A stretch of 21,492 nucleotides of DNA from an uncultured Treponema sp. (GTDB taxonomy: Bacteria; Spirochaetota; Spirochaetia; Treponematales; Treponemataceae). How positions within the stretch are numbered: position 1 is the stretch's first letter; each line of letters begins with the position of its first letter. A program made the translations under genes and the position numbers. Below, piece by piece: positions 7,024 to 15,414 of this stretch. The DNA lies in contig CALBXN010000015.1 in assembly GCA_937890485.1 (NCBI GenBank), forward strand, positions 1 through 21,492, given 5' to 3'. Below the pieces are notes generated by a model that was not told where the DNA came from, searched no databases, and saw only the letters and a program-made list of their open reading frames with translations.

Positions 7024-9660
7024 ATGATTCTTGACAAAAAAAATATACATTACATTTCACGAAACAGTAAACTTGCAAAAGGTGTAAATAAAGATTGCTT
7101 TGGTGTTAGAGCAAGACTTGCTTTAGAACTTGCAGAAATGGATTTGCCTGTTTTGCCAGGTTTGCTTTTTGATGGAAATATTGCTGGAAATTTAAAAGAA
7201 ATTTCATTTTCAGAAAATCTTTCTGATTATTTAGACAGATTCAAAGCTGAAGTTGGAAAATCTTTTGCAAATCCAGAACATCCTCTTTTAGTAAAGATTG
7301 TAGTTTCATCAAATATGGCGATTGCTCAATATCCTTTGTTGCACAACATTGGTTTAGCTCGTGACACAATAGAAGGTTTTGCTAACAAAGTAGGTGAAGA
7401 ATTTACATCAAGAGAAGTTCTTTTCCTTATGCTTGGTTCTTTAAAAATCGAAAAAATGATTGCAGAAAAAGAAGGAAAGATTGATCGCTACAATACTCTT
7501 TCTGAGCATCTTGCAGAAATCGAAGATATTTTTCAAAACAGACCAAGTGAACTTTCACCAATGGAAATTGTTAGAAAGTACGAAGGCATTTTGCCAGATT
7601 CATTCTTTGAATCAGCAACTCGCCAGTTAGAAGTAATGATTTCTAGAGTAAGCCATCTTATCAAAATTGATGACCAGATTGAAAATGATACTTCGATCCT
7701 TATTCAGCCAATGGTTTACGGAAACTACACAAAAAATTCATCTGCTGGTAGATGTACAACTAGAGATGTTGTTTCTGGGGATAAAAAACTTAAAGGTGAA
7801 TTTTGGGAAAGAACATTTAATATCATTTTTACTCCAGGAAAAGATATTTCCAAACTAGATGAAAAATATTATAAACAACTTTCAAAAATTGCATCAAAAT
7901 TAGAAGATACTTTCAAAGATGTTCGAGAAATTCGTTTTACTATCGAAAATGGCAAATTATGGATTATCGAACAGCGAGATATTGACCAAAAAAGTACTGC
8001 TTCTCAAATCAAGTTGTATTTTGATTTATTAAAACGCAAATTAGTTACAGAAAAAGAATTAATAAATGCTTTCAAACCAGAACAACTTAGCGAACTTCTT
8101 CATCCAGTTATTGATGATTCTTCAGTTAAGAGTTTCGATAAAGTTGTAGGTGGTATTTCTGGAGCTCCAGGAGCTGCTGTTGGTAGAGTATATTTTTCTA
8201 CAGATGATTTGCTTGAAGCTAAAAAAATTGCAAAGCAAAAAAATGAAGATACAAGATGTATTCTTTTGATGTGTGCAACTTATGCTGGGGATGTAAAAGC
8301 TATCGAAGAAGCAACTGGTGTTCTTTCAAATGAGGGTGGATATTCTGCTCATGCTTCTGTAGTTGCTCGTCAATACGGAAAAATTTCTCTTGTTAGACCT
8401 GATATGGTTATTACAGGAAAAAAAGCAAAAATCGGAGATATGGTAATTAATTCAGGTGATTATATTACTTTGAATGTTCCATATTACGGGGCTCCTGTTA
8501 TTTACAAAGGTGCTGCTGACCTTGTACAACCAAATCCTGACAAATTAGGTTTATTTGATATTGTAAATGTTTGTAAGAAATACTGCGACGGATTTTATGT
8601 TCGAGCAAATGCTGATAGTCCAAAAGATGCTGAATTAGCATTGAAATTTGGTGCAGAAGGTGTTGGACTTTGTAGAACAGAACATATGTTCTTTAATGAA
8701 GATAGAATCAATCTTTTTAGAAGTATGATTTTATCCGAAAGTGCTGAAGAAAGAAGTCAGTATCTTGAAAAATTAAAGAAATATCAAACAAAGGATTTCT
8801 ATGGAATCTTAAAAGTAATGGCAGGAAAACAAGTAACAATCAGATTGTTAGATGCTCCATTACACGAATTTTTACCTCACAATTCTCAAGAAATGGAAGC
8901 TTTCCTTACTTTTATGAAGGATAATGGGGTAAAAATTTCAAAAGCAGAATTACAAGCTAGAATTGATTCACTTTCAGAAAACAATCCAATGTTGGGTCAT
9001 CGTGGTTGCCGAATTGCAGTTTCTTATCCAGAAATTTATGAAATGCAAGTTTCTGCAATTTTTGAAGCTGCTTGTAAATTACGAAAGGAAAAATACAAGG
9101 TTGAACCAGAAGTTATGATTCCTCTTGTAATGAACTCAACAGAATTAAAATTAATTTTACACGGAAAGAAAATTGAAGGTTATACTTACAAAGGACTAAA
9201 AGATGTAGCTGATGAAGTTTGCGAAAAGGCAAATGTAAAAGATTTGTCTTACAAGGTTGGAACAATGATTGAACTTCCTTGTGCAGCACTAACAGCAGGA
9301 GAAATTGCTCGTTACGCACAATTCTTCTCTTTTGGAACAAACGACTTAACTCAAACTACACTTGGACTTTCTAGAGATGACTTTAATTCATTTATGCCTG
9401 ATTACACAATGTATGACTTATTGGAAGGAAATCCATTTGCAACATTGGATCCTCGTGTAAAAGAATTAATTTCAATTGCAACAGAAAGAGGAAAGTCTAT
9501 TCGTCCTGATTTAAGTGCAGGTTTGTGTGGTGAACACGGAGCAAGACCAGAAAATATTAAATTCTGTATGAATGCTGGAATCAATTATGTTTCATGTTCA
9601 GCTTATTCTGTTCCAATTGCTCTTTTAGCTATTGCACAAATAAAAACTGCTGAAAAATAA
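7024..9660 (+). CDS. Pyruvate phosphate dikinase-like protein with degenerate ATP-grasp half
   Basis: 878 aa, the usual PPDK length. PPDK interconverts pyruvate + ATP + Pi with PEP + AMP + PPi, using an N-terminal ATP-grasp domain, a central phospho-His swivel domain and a C-terminal PEP/pyruvate barrel. The swivel (GGYSAHASVVAR, His443) and the barrel are intact: GLCRTEHMFF (Arg551), VTIRLLDAPLHEFLP (Arg607), NPMLGHRGCR, GTMIELP (Glu750), GTNDLTQ (Asn773, Asp774), CGEHG (Cys835). The N-terminal half keeps the overall outline but not the signature. The canonical VRSGA Arg is Val93, GMMDT is replaced, NAQGEDVVAG is unrecognisable, and the metal/ATP residues of DIEFT...LQTR read EIRFT...IEQR. 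It is co-directional with the unknown gene 27 bp upstream, with ribosome site AGGAAGGGA. It matches the position of tp0746 (ppdK), but normal dikinase activity is doubtful. The canonical comparison is from memory. Confidence 0.8.
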   Translation: MILDKKNIHYISRNSKLAKGVNKDCFGVRARLALELAEMDLPVLPGLLFDGNIAGNLKEISFSENLSDYLDRFKAEVGKSFANPEHPLLVKIVVSSNMAIAQYPLLHNIGLARDTIEGFANKVGEEFTSREVLFLMLGSLKIEKMIAEKEGKIDRYNTLSEHLAEIEDIFQNRPSELSPMEIVRKYEGILPDSFFESATRQLEVMISRVSHLIKIDDQIENDTSILIQPMVYGNYTKNSSAGRCTTRDVVSGDKKLKGEFWERTFNIIFTPGKDISKLDEKYYKQLSKIASKLEDTFKDVREIRFTIENGKLWIIEQRDIDQKSTASQIKLYFDLLKRKLVTEKELINAFKPEQLSELLHPVIDDSSVKSFDKVVGGISGAPGAAVGRVYFSTDDLLEAKKIAKQKNEDTRCILLMCATYAGDVKAIEEATGVLSNEGGYSAHASVVARQYGKISLVRPDMVITGKKAKIGDMVINSGDYITLNVPYYGAPVIYKGAADLVQPNPDKLGLFDIVNVCKKYCDGFYVRANADSPKDAELALKFGAEGVGLCRTEHMFFNEDRINLFRSMILSESAEERSQYLEKLKKYQTKDFYGILKVMAGKQVTIRLLDAPLHEFLPHNSQEMEAFLTFMKDNGVKISKAELQARIDSLSENNPMLGHRGCRIAVSYPEIYEMQVSAIFEAACKLRKEKYKVEPEVMIPLVMNSTELKLILHGKKIEGYTYKGLKDVADEVCEKANVKDLSYKVGTMIELPCAALTAGEIARYAQFFSFGTNDLTQTTLGLSRDDFNSFMPDYTMYDLLEGNPFATLDPRVKELISIATERGKSIRPDLSAGLCGEHGARPENIKFCMNAGINYVSCSAYSVPIALLAIAQIKTAEK

Positions 9661-9669
9661 TTTAACTTT

Positions 9670-9705
9670 TCGGTTACACTATTGACACTGATTGTAACCG
9701 ATTTT
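9670..9705 (+). terminator. Hairpin terminator after the PPDK-like gene
   Basis: A perfect 9-bp stem TCGGTTACA (9670-9678) with TGTAACCGA (9693-9701) is followed by TTTT. The hairpin overlaps the alaS promoter spacer. Confidence 0.55.
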
Positions 9706-9710
9706 ACTAT
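9682..9710 (+). promoter_or_regulatory. Near-consensus sigma-70 promoter for alaS
   Basis: TTGACA (9682-9687), exactly 17 bp, then TACTAT (9705-9710). Transcription would begin near 9717, only about 3 nt before the alaS ATG, so the message would be almost leaderless and would lack the AGAGGA ribosome site (9711-9716). A longer read-through transcript would carry that site. Confidence 0.6.
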
Positions 9711-9719
9711 AGAGGAACT

Positions 9720-11504
9720 ATGACTGCTAATGAATTACGCTCAAAATATATTGAGTTTTTTAAAAGTAAGGGACATACTGAAATTTCAGGACAATCCTTA
9801 ATTCCAGAAAATGATCCTTCTGTTCTTTTTACAACTGCCGGTATGCATCCTTTGGTACCATATTTGTTAGGAGAAAAGCATCCTTCTGGAACTCGCTTAA
9901 CTGATTACCAAAAATGTGTACGCACAGGTGATATTGATGCTGTAGGAGACCCAAGTCATCTTACTTGTTTTGAAATGCTTGGAAACTGGTCTTTAGGAGA
10001 CTATTTCAAAAAAGATTCTATTGCATTTAGTTATGAATTTTTAACAAGCCCAAAATGGCTTGGTTTGGATCCTAGATTTATTTCAGTAACAGTTTTTGAG
10101 GGGGATGAAAATGCTCCTCGAGATGAAGAAGCTGCACAGTACTGGAAAGATGTAGGTATGAGCGAGGATAAAATCGCTTATCTTCCTGCCAGCGATAACT
10201 GGTGGGCTGCAGGTCCTACAGGACCTTGTGGACCAGATACAGAAATCTTTTATTGGGTTGGTGAAGGAATTCCACCTGTAGGCTCAAATAAAGCAACTGA
10301 TTCTGATAATTGGATGGAAATTTGGAACAATGTTTTTATGCAATTTAACAGAATTGACGAAAAAACACTTGTTAAATTAGAAAAACAAAATGTAGACACA
10401 GGTATGGGGCTTGAAAGAACAAACTGTATCTTGCAAGGAAAAACAAGTGTGTACCTTACAGAAGTTTTTCAGCCTATTATCAATAAAATAGAAGAACTTT
10501 CTAATTACAAATATGGTGATGACGAAGAAAAAGATAAAAGTGTTCGTATTATTGCAGACCACTCAAGAGCATCTGTTTTTATTTTAGGTGATCAAAAAGG
10601 TGTAACTCCTTCAAATTTAGGAGCTGGATATGTTTTGCGTCGTCTTATTCGTCGTGCAGTTCGCCATGGAAGAAAATTAGGTATAGAAGATTCTTTCTTA
10701 GCAAAAATTGCAGAAACTGTTGTAGAAAACTTTAAATGTGCTTATCCAGAACTAGAACAAAATAAAGAAAAAATTTACAATGAATTAACTGCTGAAGAAA
10801 ATAAATTCCGCGAAACTTTGCGTAAAGGTGAAGTAGAATTTCAAAAACTTCTTCCTAATTTGATGAAGAATCCACAAAAAGTAATTCCAGGGCGTGTTGC
10901 TTTCCGTTTATATGATACTTTTGGATTCCCAATTGAGTTGACTCAAGAGTTAGCTGATGAAAACGGATTTACTGTTGATGTTGAAGGTTTTAAAGAAGCA
11001 GAGAAAAAACATCAGGAACTTTCTCGTTCTCAAAGTGCAGGTACTTTTAAAGGTGGTTTAGCAGAACAATCTGAAATTACAACTAAGTACCACACAGCTA
11101 CACACCTTTTACAACAAGCTTTGGTAAATGTTTTAGGTGACCATGTTGCTCAAAAAGGTTCTAATATCACAGCTGAGAGAATGCGTTTTGACTTTACTCA
11201 TCCTCAGCCAATGACAAAGGAAGAAATCCAACAAGTTGAAGATATTGTAAACGAACAAATTAAAAGAGATTTGCCTGTTACAATGGAAATTATGGATTTG
11301 GAAGAAGCAAAAAATAGTGGAGCAAGAGCTTTATTTGGTGAAAAATACGAAACAAAAGTAAAAGTTTATACTATTGGGGATTTTTCAAAAGAAGTTTGTG
11401 GTGGTCCACATGTTGAACATACTGGTTTAATTGGTACGTTCAAAATTGCAAAAGAGCAGTCATCTTCTGCTGGAGTTAGAAGAATTAGGGCTGTTATTAG
11501 CTAG
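9720..11504 (+). CDS. alaS: Alanine--tRNA ligase, short form lacking the C-terminal domain
   Basis: 594 aa. It charges tRNA-Ala with alanine in the cytoplasm. The class II aminoacylation core is complete: FFKSKGHTEISGQSLIP, the motif around TCFEMLGNWSLGDYFKK, GPTGPCGPDTEIFYW, and GMGLERTNCILQG. The SAD-type editing domain that clears mischarged Ser or Gly is also present, with HTATH (His458, His462) and the CGGPH pair (Cys560, His564). The protein stops directly after the editing domain (GVRRIRAVIS), so the DHHA1/C-Ala domain of the ~875-aa bacterial enzyme is absent. I recall short AlaRS of this kind as normal in spirochaetes, so it is not a local truncation, and the terminal sequence runs cleanly to its stop. 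It heads the rightward alaS-ppiC-nusB-TPR group. Confidence 0.95.
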   Translation: MTANELRSKYIEFFKSKGHTEISGQSLIPENDPSVLFTTAGMHPLVPYLLGEKHPSGTRLTDYQKCVRTGDIDAVGDPSHLTCFEMLGNWSLGDYFKKDSIAFSYEFLTSPKWLGLDPRFISVTVFEGDENAPRDEEAAQYWKDVGMSEDKIAYLPASDNWWAAGPTGPCGPDTEIFYWVGEGIPPVGSNKATDSDNWMEIWNNVFMQFNRIDEKTLVKLEKQNVDTGMGLERTNCILQGKTSVYLTEVFQPIINKIEELSNYKYGDDEEKDKSVRIIADHSRASVFILGDQKGVTPSNLGAGYVLRRLIRRAVRHGRKLGIEDSFLAKIAETVVENFKCAYPELEQNKEKIYNELTAEENKFRETLRKGEVEFQKLLPNLMKNPQKVIPGRVAFRLYDTFGFPIELTQELADENGFTVDVEGFKEAEKKHQELSRSQSAGTFKGGLAEQSEITTKYHTATHLLQQALVNVLGDHVAQKGSNITAERMRFDFTHPQPMTKEEIQQVEDIVNEQIKRDLPVTMEIMDLEEAKNSGARALFGEKYETKVKVYTIGDFSKEVCGGPHVEHTGLIGTFKIAKEQSSSAGVRRIRAVIS

Positions 11505-11583
11505 AAATTTGTAACAAAACTGGATTTTCAGTGTTATTATTTTGTATACTTAAATAAATGATATATGATGGAGTAGAAAACAA

Positions 11584-12669
11584 ATGAAACGTATTATTAT
11601 TGCTACATTACTTGTGTTATTTTTCTGTGCAGGAGTTTTTGCTCAGGCAGATTTACAGGTTTTAGCTGTTGTTAAATTAAAAGGTTCTGAACCAATTACT
11701 CTTGGTGCTTTAAAAGCTCGTGTTAATATGTTTGAGAAGCAACGTGGTGGTGTAAAACTTTCAATTGAAGAAAAGAAAGAAGTTTTAGATAGTATTATTG
11801 ACGAAAAATTAGTTCTTCAAGCCGCTGATAAGGCAGGAATTACAGTTACTGATTCTCAAGTTGATCAGGCTTTCCAAAATTACTTGTCAAATATGGCTGG
11901 AGCTCCTATTACAGAAGCTCAGTTTAACGAATTGATGCAAAAACAATACAATATGACTTTGGAAACTTATTTATCAACTCAAACTGGAATGAGTTTAGCT
12001 GAATACAAAAAGCAATTAAAACAACAACTTGTTGCACAACAATATATTGTTGGTCAAAAACGCAATGAATTACAATCATTAGCACAAGTTAGCCATGATG
12101 AAATTACAAGATTCTATAACAACAATCAGACAAAATTTGTTCAACCAGAACTTGCAACTCTTTTTATGGTTTTAGTTCCAAAAGGAAGTGATGAAGCTGC
12201 TGCAAAAAAATCCGCTGATGACTTGTTGGCATCTGTAAAAAGTGGAAAACTTAAAAAAGATGCAATGATTGAAAACACAAAAAAAGGTGAAAAAAAATAT
12301 CAAGCTGGTTATGTTTATGCTGCAAGAGGTGAAGGTATTGCACAACAGTTAAACATGTCACAAAAAGAATTTGATGATTTGTTCTCTTCAAAACTTGATG
12401 TATTTTCAGCTGTTCAAGATCAACCAGATCACTATAGATTCTATGCAGTAACTAAAAAAGATGCTACAAAATTTTTGACACTAAACGATATTGTTCAACC
12501 AAATACAACAATTACAGTTTACAAATATATCGAAAATCAACTTGCATTACAAAAACAAAACGAAGCTTTATTGCAAGTTACAAAAGATCTTACAACAGAA
12601 CTTAGAGCTGGTGGAAATCTTCAGATTAACAAAACTGGAGATGCTCTCGATAAACTTTTGAATTGGTAG
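11584..12669 (+). CDS. Exported PpiC/SurA-like chaperone (TP1016-like)
   Basis: 361 aa. A clear signal peptide (MKRIIIATLLVLFFCAGVFAQA, cleavage about residue 20-22) sends it to the periplasm. Residues about 30-150 match the SurA/PrsA N-terminal chaperone domain: an ITLGALKARVNMFEKQ opening, EEKKEVLDSIIDEKLVLQAADKAGI, and TDSQVDQAFQNYL. A central segment (about 175-280, QPELATLFMVLVPKGSDEAA...AGYVYAARGEGI...SAVQDQPDHYRFYAV) resembles a parvulin-type peptidyl-prolyl isomerase domain, somewhat degenerate. A helical C-terminus follows. I infer a role in folding outer-membrane or periplasmic proteins. It has a GGAG ribosome site about 10 nt before the ATG. It lies 79 bp after alaS and 6 bp before nusB, and the same order is recalled for tp1017-tp1016 of T. 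pallidum, where the product is the 39-kDa basic membrane protein. Confidence 0.8.
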   Translation: MKRIIIATLLVLFFCAGVFAQADLQVLAVVKLKGSEPITLGALKARVNMFEKQRGGVKLSIEEKKEVLDSIIDEKLVLQAADKAGITVTDSQVDQAFQNYLSNMAGAPITEAQFNELMQKQYNMTLETYLSTQTGMSLAEYKKQLKQQLVAQQYIVGQKRNELQSLAQVSHDEITRFYNNNQTKFVQPELATLFMVLVPKGSDEAAAKKSADDLLASVKSGKLKKDAMIENTKKGEKKYQAGYVYAARGEGIAQQLNMSQKEFDDLFSSKLDVFSAVQDQPDHYRFYAVTKKDATKFLTLNDIVQPNTTITVYKYIENQLALQKQNEALLQVTKDLTTELRAGGNLQINKTGDALDKLLNW

Positions 12670-12675
12670 GATTTT

Positions 12676-13092
12676 GTGGCTAGACGAAAAGGAAGAATCC
12701 TAGCGTTTCAAGCCTTGTACTCATGGGATTTAGGAAATGTTGATGTTGACAATATCCTAGATTTCTCATGGGTGGAGAAAGAAACTCTAGATAAAATGGG
12801 TGAAGATAGTTTATCATTTTCTAGACTTTTGGTTTCTGGAACAATTGAGCATATTGATGAAATTGATTCAATCATCAAAGAGAATTTAAATAATTGGGAT
12901 TTTGATAGATTGAGCAAAGTTGATTTAGCTATTCTTCGTATAAGTATATATCCTCTTTTATATCAAAAAGATTTACATTCTTCGATTGTTATTGATGAAG
13001 CGATAGATATTTCAAAACAATTTGGGGCAGATGATTCGTTTAAATTCATTAATGCAATTTTAGATAGTGTTAGAAAATCCCAATCAAGTTAA
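12676..13092 (+). CDS. nusB: Transcription antitermination factor NusB
   Basis: 138 aa, the standard size for the family. NusB is an all-helical RNA-binding protein that, with NusE (S10), binds boxA of rRNA leaders and supports antitermination of rRNA operons. The match covers the whole length: the basic N-terminus ARRKGRILAFQALYSWD, the middle LLVSGTIEHIDEIDSIIKENLNNWDFDRLSKVDLAILRISIYPLL, and the conserved end SSIVIDEAIDISKQFGADDSFKFINAILDSV. It starts with GTG, and its ribosome site (TAGGAT) overlaps the end of the chaperone gene 6 bp upstream, so the two are co-transcribed and probably translationally linked. Confidence 0.93.
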   Translation: MARRKGRILAFQALYSWDLGNVDVDNILDFSWVEKETLDKMGEDSLSFSRLLVSGTIEHIDEIDSIIKENLNNWDFDRLSKVDLAILRISIYPLLYQKDLHSSIVIDEAIDISKQFGADDSFKFINAILDSVRKSQSS

Positions 13093-13106
13093 TCGGAGAA
13101 ACTGTC

Positions 13107-14828
13107 ATGATTTCTGCCGTAAAAAAAATATTACTACTTTGCGTTCCCTTGTTAATTTTTTCTTGTGGAATGACTGTAGAAGATGCTTCTTTTACGGCGA
13201 AACTCGATACCATCGATAAATTAATTTTTCAAGCACAATATGATGATGCTTATTCAATTTTAAAATCAATAGAAGGTAAATCATATTCACCTTTCCAATA
13301 TATTGCTGTTTCTAAGCGGTATATCAGTATGCAAAAATTTGAAAATGCAGAGAAATTATTATCAAAAGCCTATAAAAAGCATTCAAGTAGTAATGAAGTA
13401 TGTGCAGTGTATACATGGGTGTTGCTTAAACTACAAAAATTTGATTTAGCATGTAAAATTTCAGAAAAATTAAAAAATACTTCCTATGCAGGTCTTTTTG
13501 CAGAAAGTAGGATAAAACAAATTTCAGTTTTAGAACAAGATTTTTTAGAAACAGATTTACAACAAGAATATTTGATTTCCTATAATACAACTGGAAATAT
13601 AAAATTTTTACAAAATGCTGCAATTTTTGAATGTTACAATGGAAATTATGAAAATGCTTTTTCATATCATCCTGTAAAACTTACAAATTATTCAAATGCT
13701 GAATTATGGGCATATATTTCTTACGATTCTGGAAATTATTTACAAGCGATAAATGATGTTGCTTTTATTCCCAAAAAAAATGAAATTAAAGCCTTGATGA
13801 TTTCTGCTGATTCTTATTTAAAAATGCGAGAGACAAAACTTGCAAAACAAATCTGGGATAAAATAGTTGTTCTAAATGAAAAAGCAAATCCTAATATTTT
13901 GATGAATTGTGCTTATGCTTCTTTTGAAAACGGAAATACAGATGAAGCTTTTGAATATGTTAAAAATTGTGTACAATTTTTTCCTGATTATATTCCAGGG
14001 TTAGTTCTTTACGGAAAATTTCTTTTGCATTTTGATACCCAAAACAGCGAAAGTGAACTGACTTTAGCTTTGCGAAAAAAAGGATTAAAATCAATTGATA
14101 TGGAACTTTCTGATTCTAAACCACGAATACCTGTTTCTGATTGTCTTTACAGAATGGAAGAAAGTTTGAAGCGTCGTCAAAGTTTGGATAAAGAAAAAGC
14201 GACTTTGCAAATTGAGTTCCTAAAATTGAAATGGCTTGCTGATAAAACAATTTCATCTGAACAAATGGCCTTAGATGTTTGGGAAATGATAGAAAAAAAT
14301 TCTATTATGGCAGGAACTAATAATTCAATAATCACTGATTTTATAGTTAGTTTTTTTATTAAACAAAATCAGTTTGAACAAGCAAATCAAATATTAACTT
14401 CTGTTTTAAATGAAAAATATGGACAAAGTAATTTTATGGATATAAAATCTCCAATTTTAAAGCAAATGTCTTTTTCTGAATTGCAAAATTCTGCGTCTTT
14501 ATGTTTTGAAAAAGGGGTGTTTTTTTCTGCAAAAACTTTATTGAAGGAATCATTAAAATATAAAAATGCTGTAACTACAGATGTATATCTTAACTTAGGA
14601 AATTTTGAAGAATCTCAAGGAAATTTAAAAGATGCTCTTGAATATTATAGTAATTCGATAAATACAACAAAAGATGATTATCTAAAATCTGAAATTTATT
14701 ATAGAATTGCAAATATTAGCACCTCAAAAAATGATTTAAAAAATGCTAACTTATATTTAGATTATTCTCTTACACTAAATCCAGGACATGTAAAGTCAAA
14801 TCTTTTAAAAAAACAAATCCGCAACTAA
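13107..14828 (+). CDS. TPR-repeat lipoprotein
   Basis: 573 aa. A lipoprotein signal peptide has the lipobox LIFSC with the modified Cys at residue 20, which predicts an envelope-anchored protein. The mature part is a helical solenoid of tetratricopeptide-like repeats. The best are YDDAYSILKSI / KFENAEKLLSKAYKKH near the N-terminus, DEAFEYVKNCVQFFPDYIPG in the middle, and a clear C-terminal run (VYLNLGNFEESQGNLKDALEYYSNSI, IYYRIANISTSKNDLKNANLYLDYSLTLNPGH). A protein-interaction role is likely; the partner is unknown. Its ribosome site is GGAGAAA, 14 bp after nusB. It closes the alaS group, and its stop codon lies in the loop of the shared terminator. The position resembles tp1014-tp1015 of T. 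pallidum, recalled without certainty. Confidence 0.82.
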   Translation: MISAVKKILLLCVPLLIFSCGMTVEDASFTAKLDTIDKLIFQAQYDDAYSILKSIEGKSYSPFQYIAVSKRYISMQKFENAEKLLSKAYKKHSSSNEVCAVYTWVLLKLQKFDLACKISEKLKNTSYAGLFAESRIKQISVLEQDFLETDLQQEYLISYNTTGNIKFLQNAAIFECYNGNYENAFSYHPVKLTNYSNAELWAYISYDSGNYLQAINDVAFIPKKNEIKALMISADSYLKMRETKLAKQIWDKIVVLNEKANPNILMNCAYASFENGNTDEAFEYVKNCVQFFPDYIPGLVLYGKFLLHFDTQNSESELTLALRKKGLKSIDMELSDSKPRIPVSDCLYRMEESLKRRQSLDKEKATLQIEFLKLKWLADKTISSEQMALDVWEMIEKNSIMAGTNNSIITDFIVSFFIKQNQFEQANQILTSVLNEKYGQSNFMDIKSPILKQMSFSELQNSASLCFEKGVFFSAKTLLKESLKYKNAVTTDVYLNLGNFEESQGNLKDALEYYSNSINTTKDDYLKSEIYYRIANISTSKNDLKNANLYLDYSLTLNPGHVKSNLLKKQIRN

Positions 14829-14863
14829 CTTATATCAACTAAGTATAATTGCGGATTTAATTT
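14815..14863. terminator. Bidirectional terminator between TPR gene and groES
   Basis: A perfect 10-bp stem, AAATCCGCAA (14815-14824) with TTGCGGATTT (14849-14858), is flanked by A-rich sequence on the left and by TTTAATTTTT on the right, so it can stop both convergent genes. The TPR stop codon (14826-14828) lies in the loop. Confidence 0.75.
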
Positions 14864-14876
14864 TTCAGTAAAAATC

Positions 14877-15143
14877 TTATTCAATTACAGCAATTACATC
14901 AGCTGCTTTTAAGATGAGGTGTTCTTCTCCATCAATTTTTACAGATGTTCCAGAATATTTGTCATACATAACTTTCTGACCTGGTGTAACTTTGATTTTT
15001 TCCTTATCGTCACCAATCGCTATAACTGTTGCAATTTGTGTTTTTTCTTGTGCTGTGTCTGGAATGATAATTCCACTTGCTGTTTTTGATTCTGTTTTTT
15101 CTGTTTTTACCAAAACGCGATCTGCCAATGGTTTAACTGTCAT
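14877..15143 (-). CDS. groES: Co-chaperonin GroES
   Basis: 88 aa from ATG 15143. GGAGG (complement of 15151-15155) precedes this ATG with good spacing, so the longer frame starting MFSKYFGG is rejected. GroES is the heptameric lid of the GroEL folding chamber. The family pattern is complete: MTVKPLADRVLVK, the mobile GroEL-binding loop around SKTASGIIIPD, the GDDKEKIKVTPGQKVMYDKYSGT core, and the end HLILKAADVIAVIE. groEL is not adjacent, which agrees with the unlinked arrangement I recall for T. pallidum (groES TP1013). A promoter lies at 15184-15212, and no CIRCE heat-shock operator is visible. Confidence 0.96.
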   Translation of the reverse strand: MTVKPLADRVLVKTEKTESKTASGIIIPDTAQEKTQIATVIAIGDDKEKIKVTPGQKVMYDKYSGTSVKIDGEEHLILKAADVIAVIE

Positions 15144-15183
15144 ATTTATTCCTCCAAAATATTTGCTAAACAATTACCCTTAT

Positions 15184-15212
15184 AATATACGAAAAGTTTT
15201 TTACAATGGCAA
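15184..15212 (-). promoter_or_regulatory. Sigma-70-type promoter for groES
   Basis: Read leftward, TTGCCA (complement of 15207-15212), exactly 17 bp, then TATATT (complement of 15184-15189). The expected leader is about 34 nt, containing the GGAGG site. Confidence 0.55.
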
Positions 15213-15273
15213 CTAAAATTAAAAAAAAAGTGCAAAAAAGTACAATTTTCTACATCAATGAATTATATTGTAA

Positions 15274-15324
15274 CATTTTGATACAGAATTTTGTGTCAAA
15301 AATTTGTATGTGTCAAAATGATAC
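15274..15324 (+). promoter_or_regulatory. Candidate activator-binding array upstream of the sigma-54 promoter
   Basis: There are three copies of an 11-bp motif. Two, TGTGTCAAAAA (15292-15302) and TGTGTCAAAAT (15309-15319), are direct repeats 17 bp apart. One is inverted (ATTTTGATACA, 15275-15285; one mismatch). The third copy also pairs with TGATAC (15319-15324) as a small palindrome. The array lies about 95-140 bp before the -24 element, the usual distance for a sigma-54 enhancer-binding protein. Confidence 0.5.
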
Positions 15325-15414
15325 AATGGAAAAAAGTTCAAGATGAAAATGTTTTATATAAATTTGTAATTTCTTATATTATAAAGAAATAGAAAATATT
15401 AATTTATTAGAAAC

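Noticed and set aside
11505..11583. Promoter before the chaperone gene
   Set aside because: TATACT and TATGAT -10-like hexamers occur but neither has a convincing -35 at proper spacing. Read-through from alaS explains expression equally well.
15144..15173. Longer groES start (MFSKYFGGIN...)
   Set aside because: GGAGG at 15151-15155 points to ATG 15143, and GroES proteins begin close to the KPLADRVLV motif.
14992..15216. Rightward 74-codon frame over groES
   Set aside because: It is antisense to the intact groES gene and runs through its promoter; there is no supporting signal.
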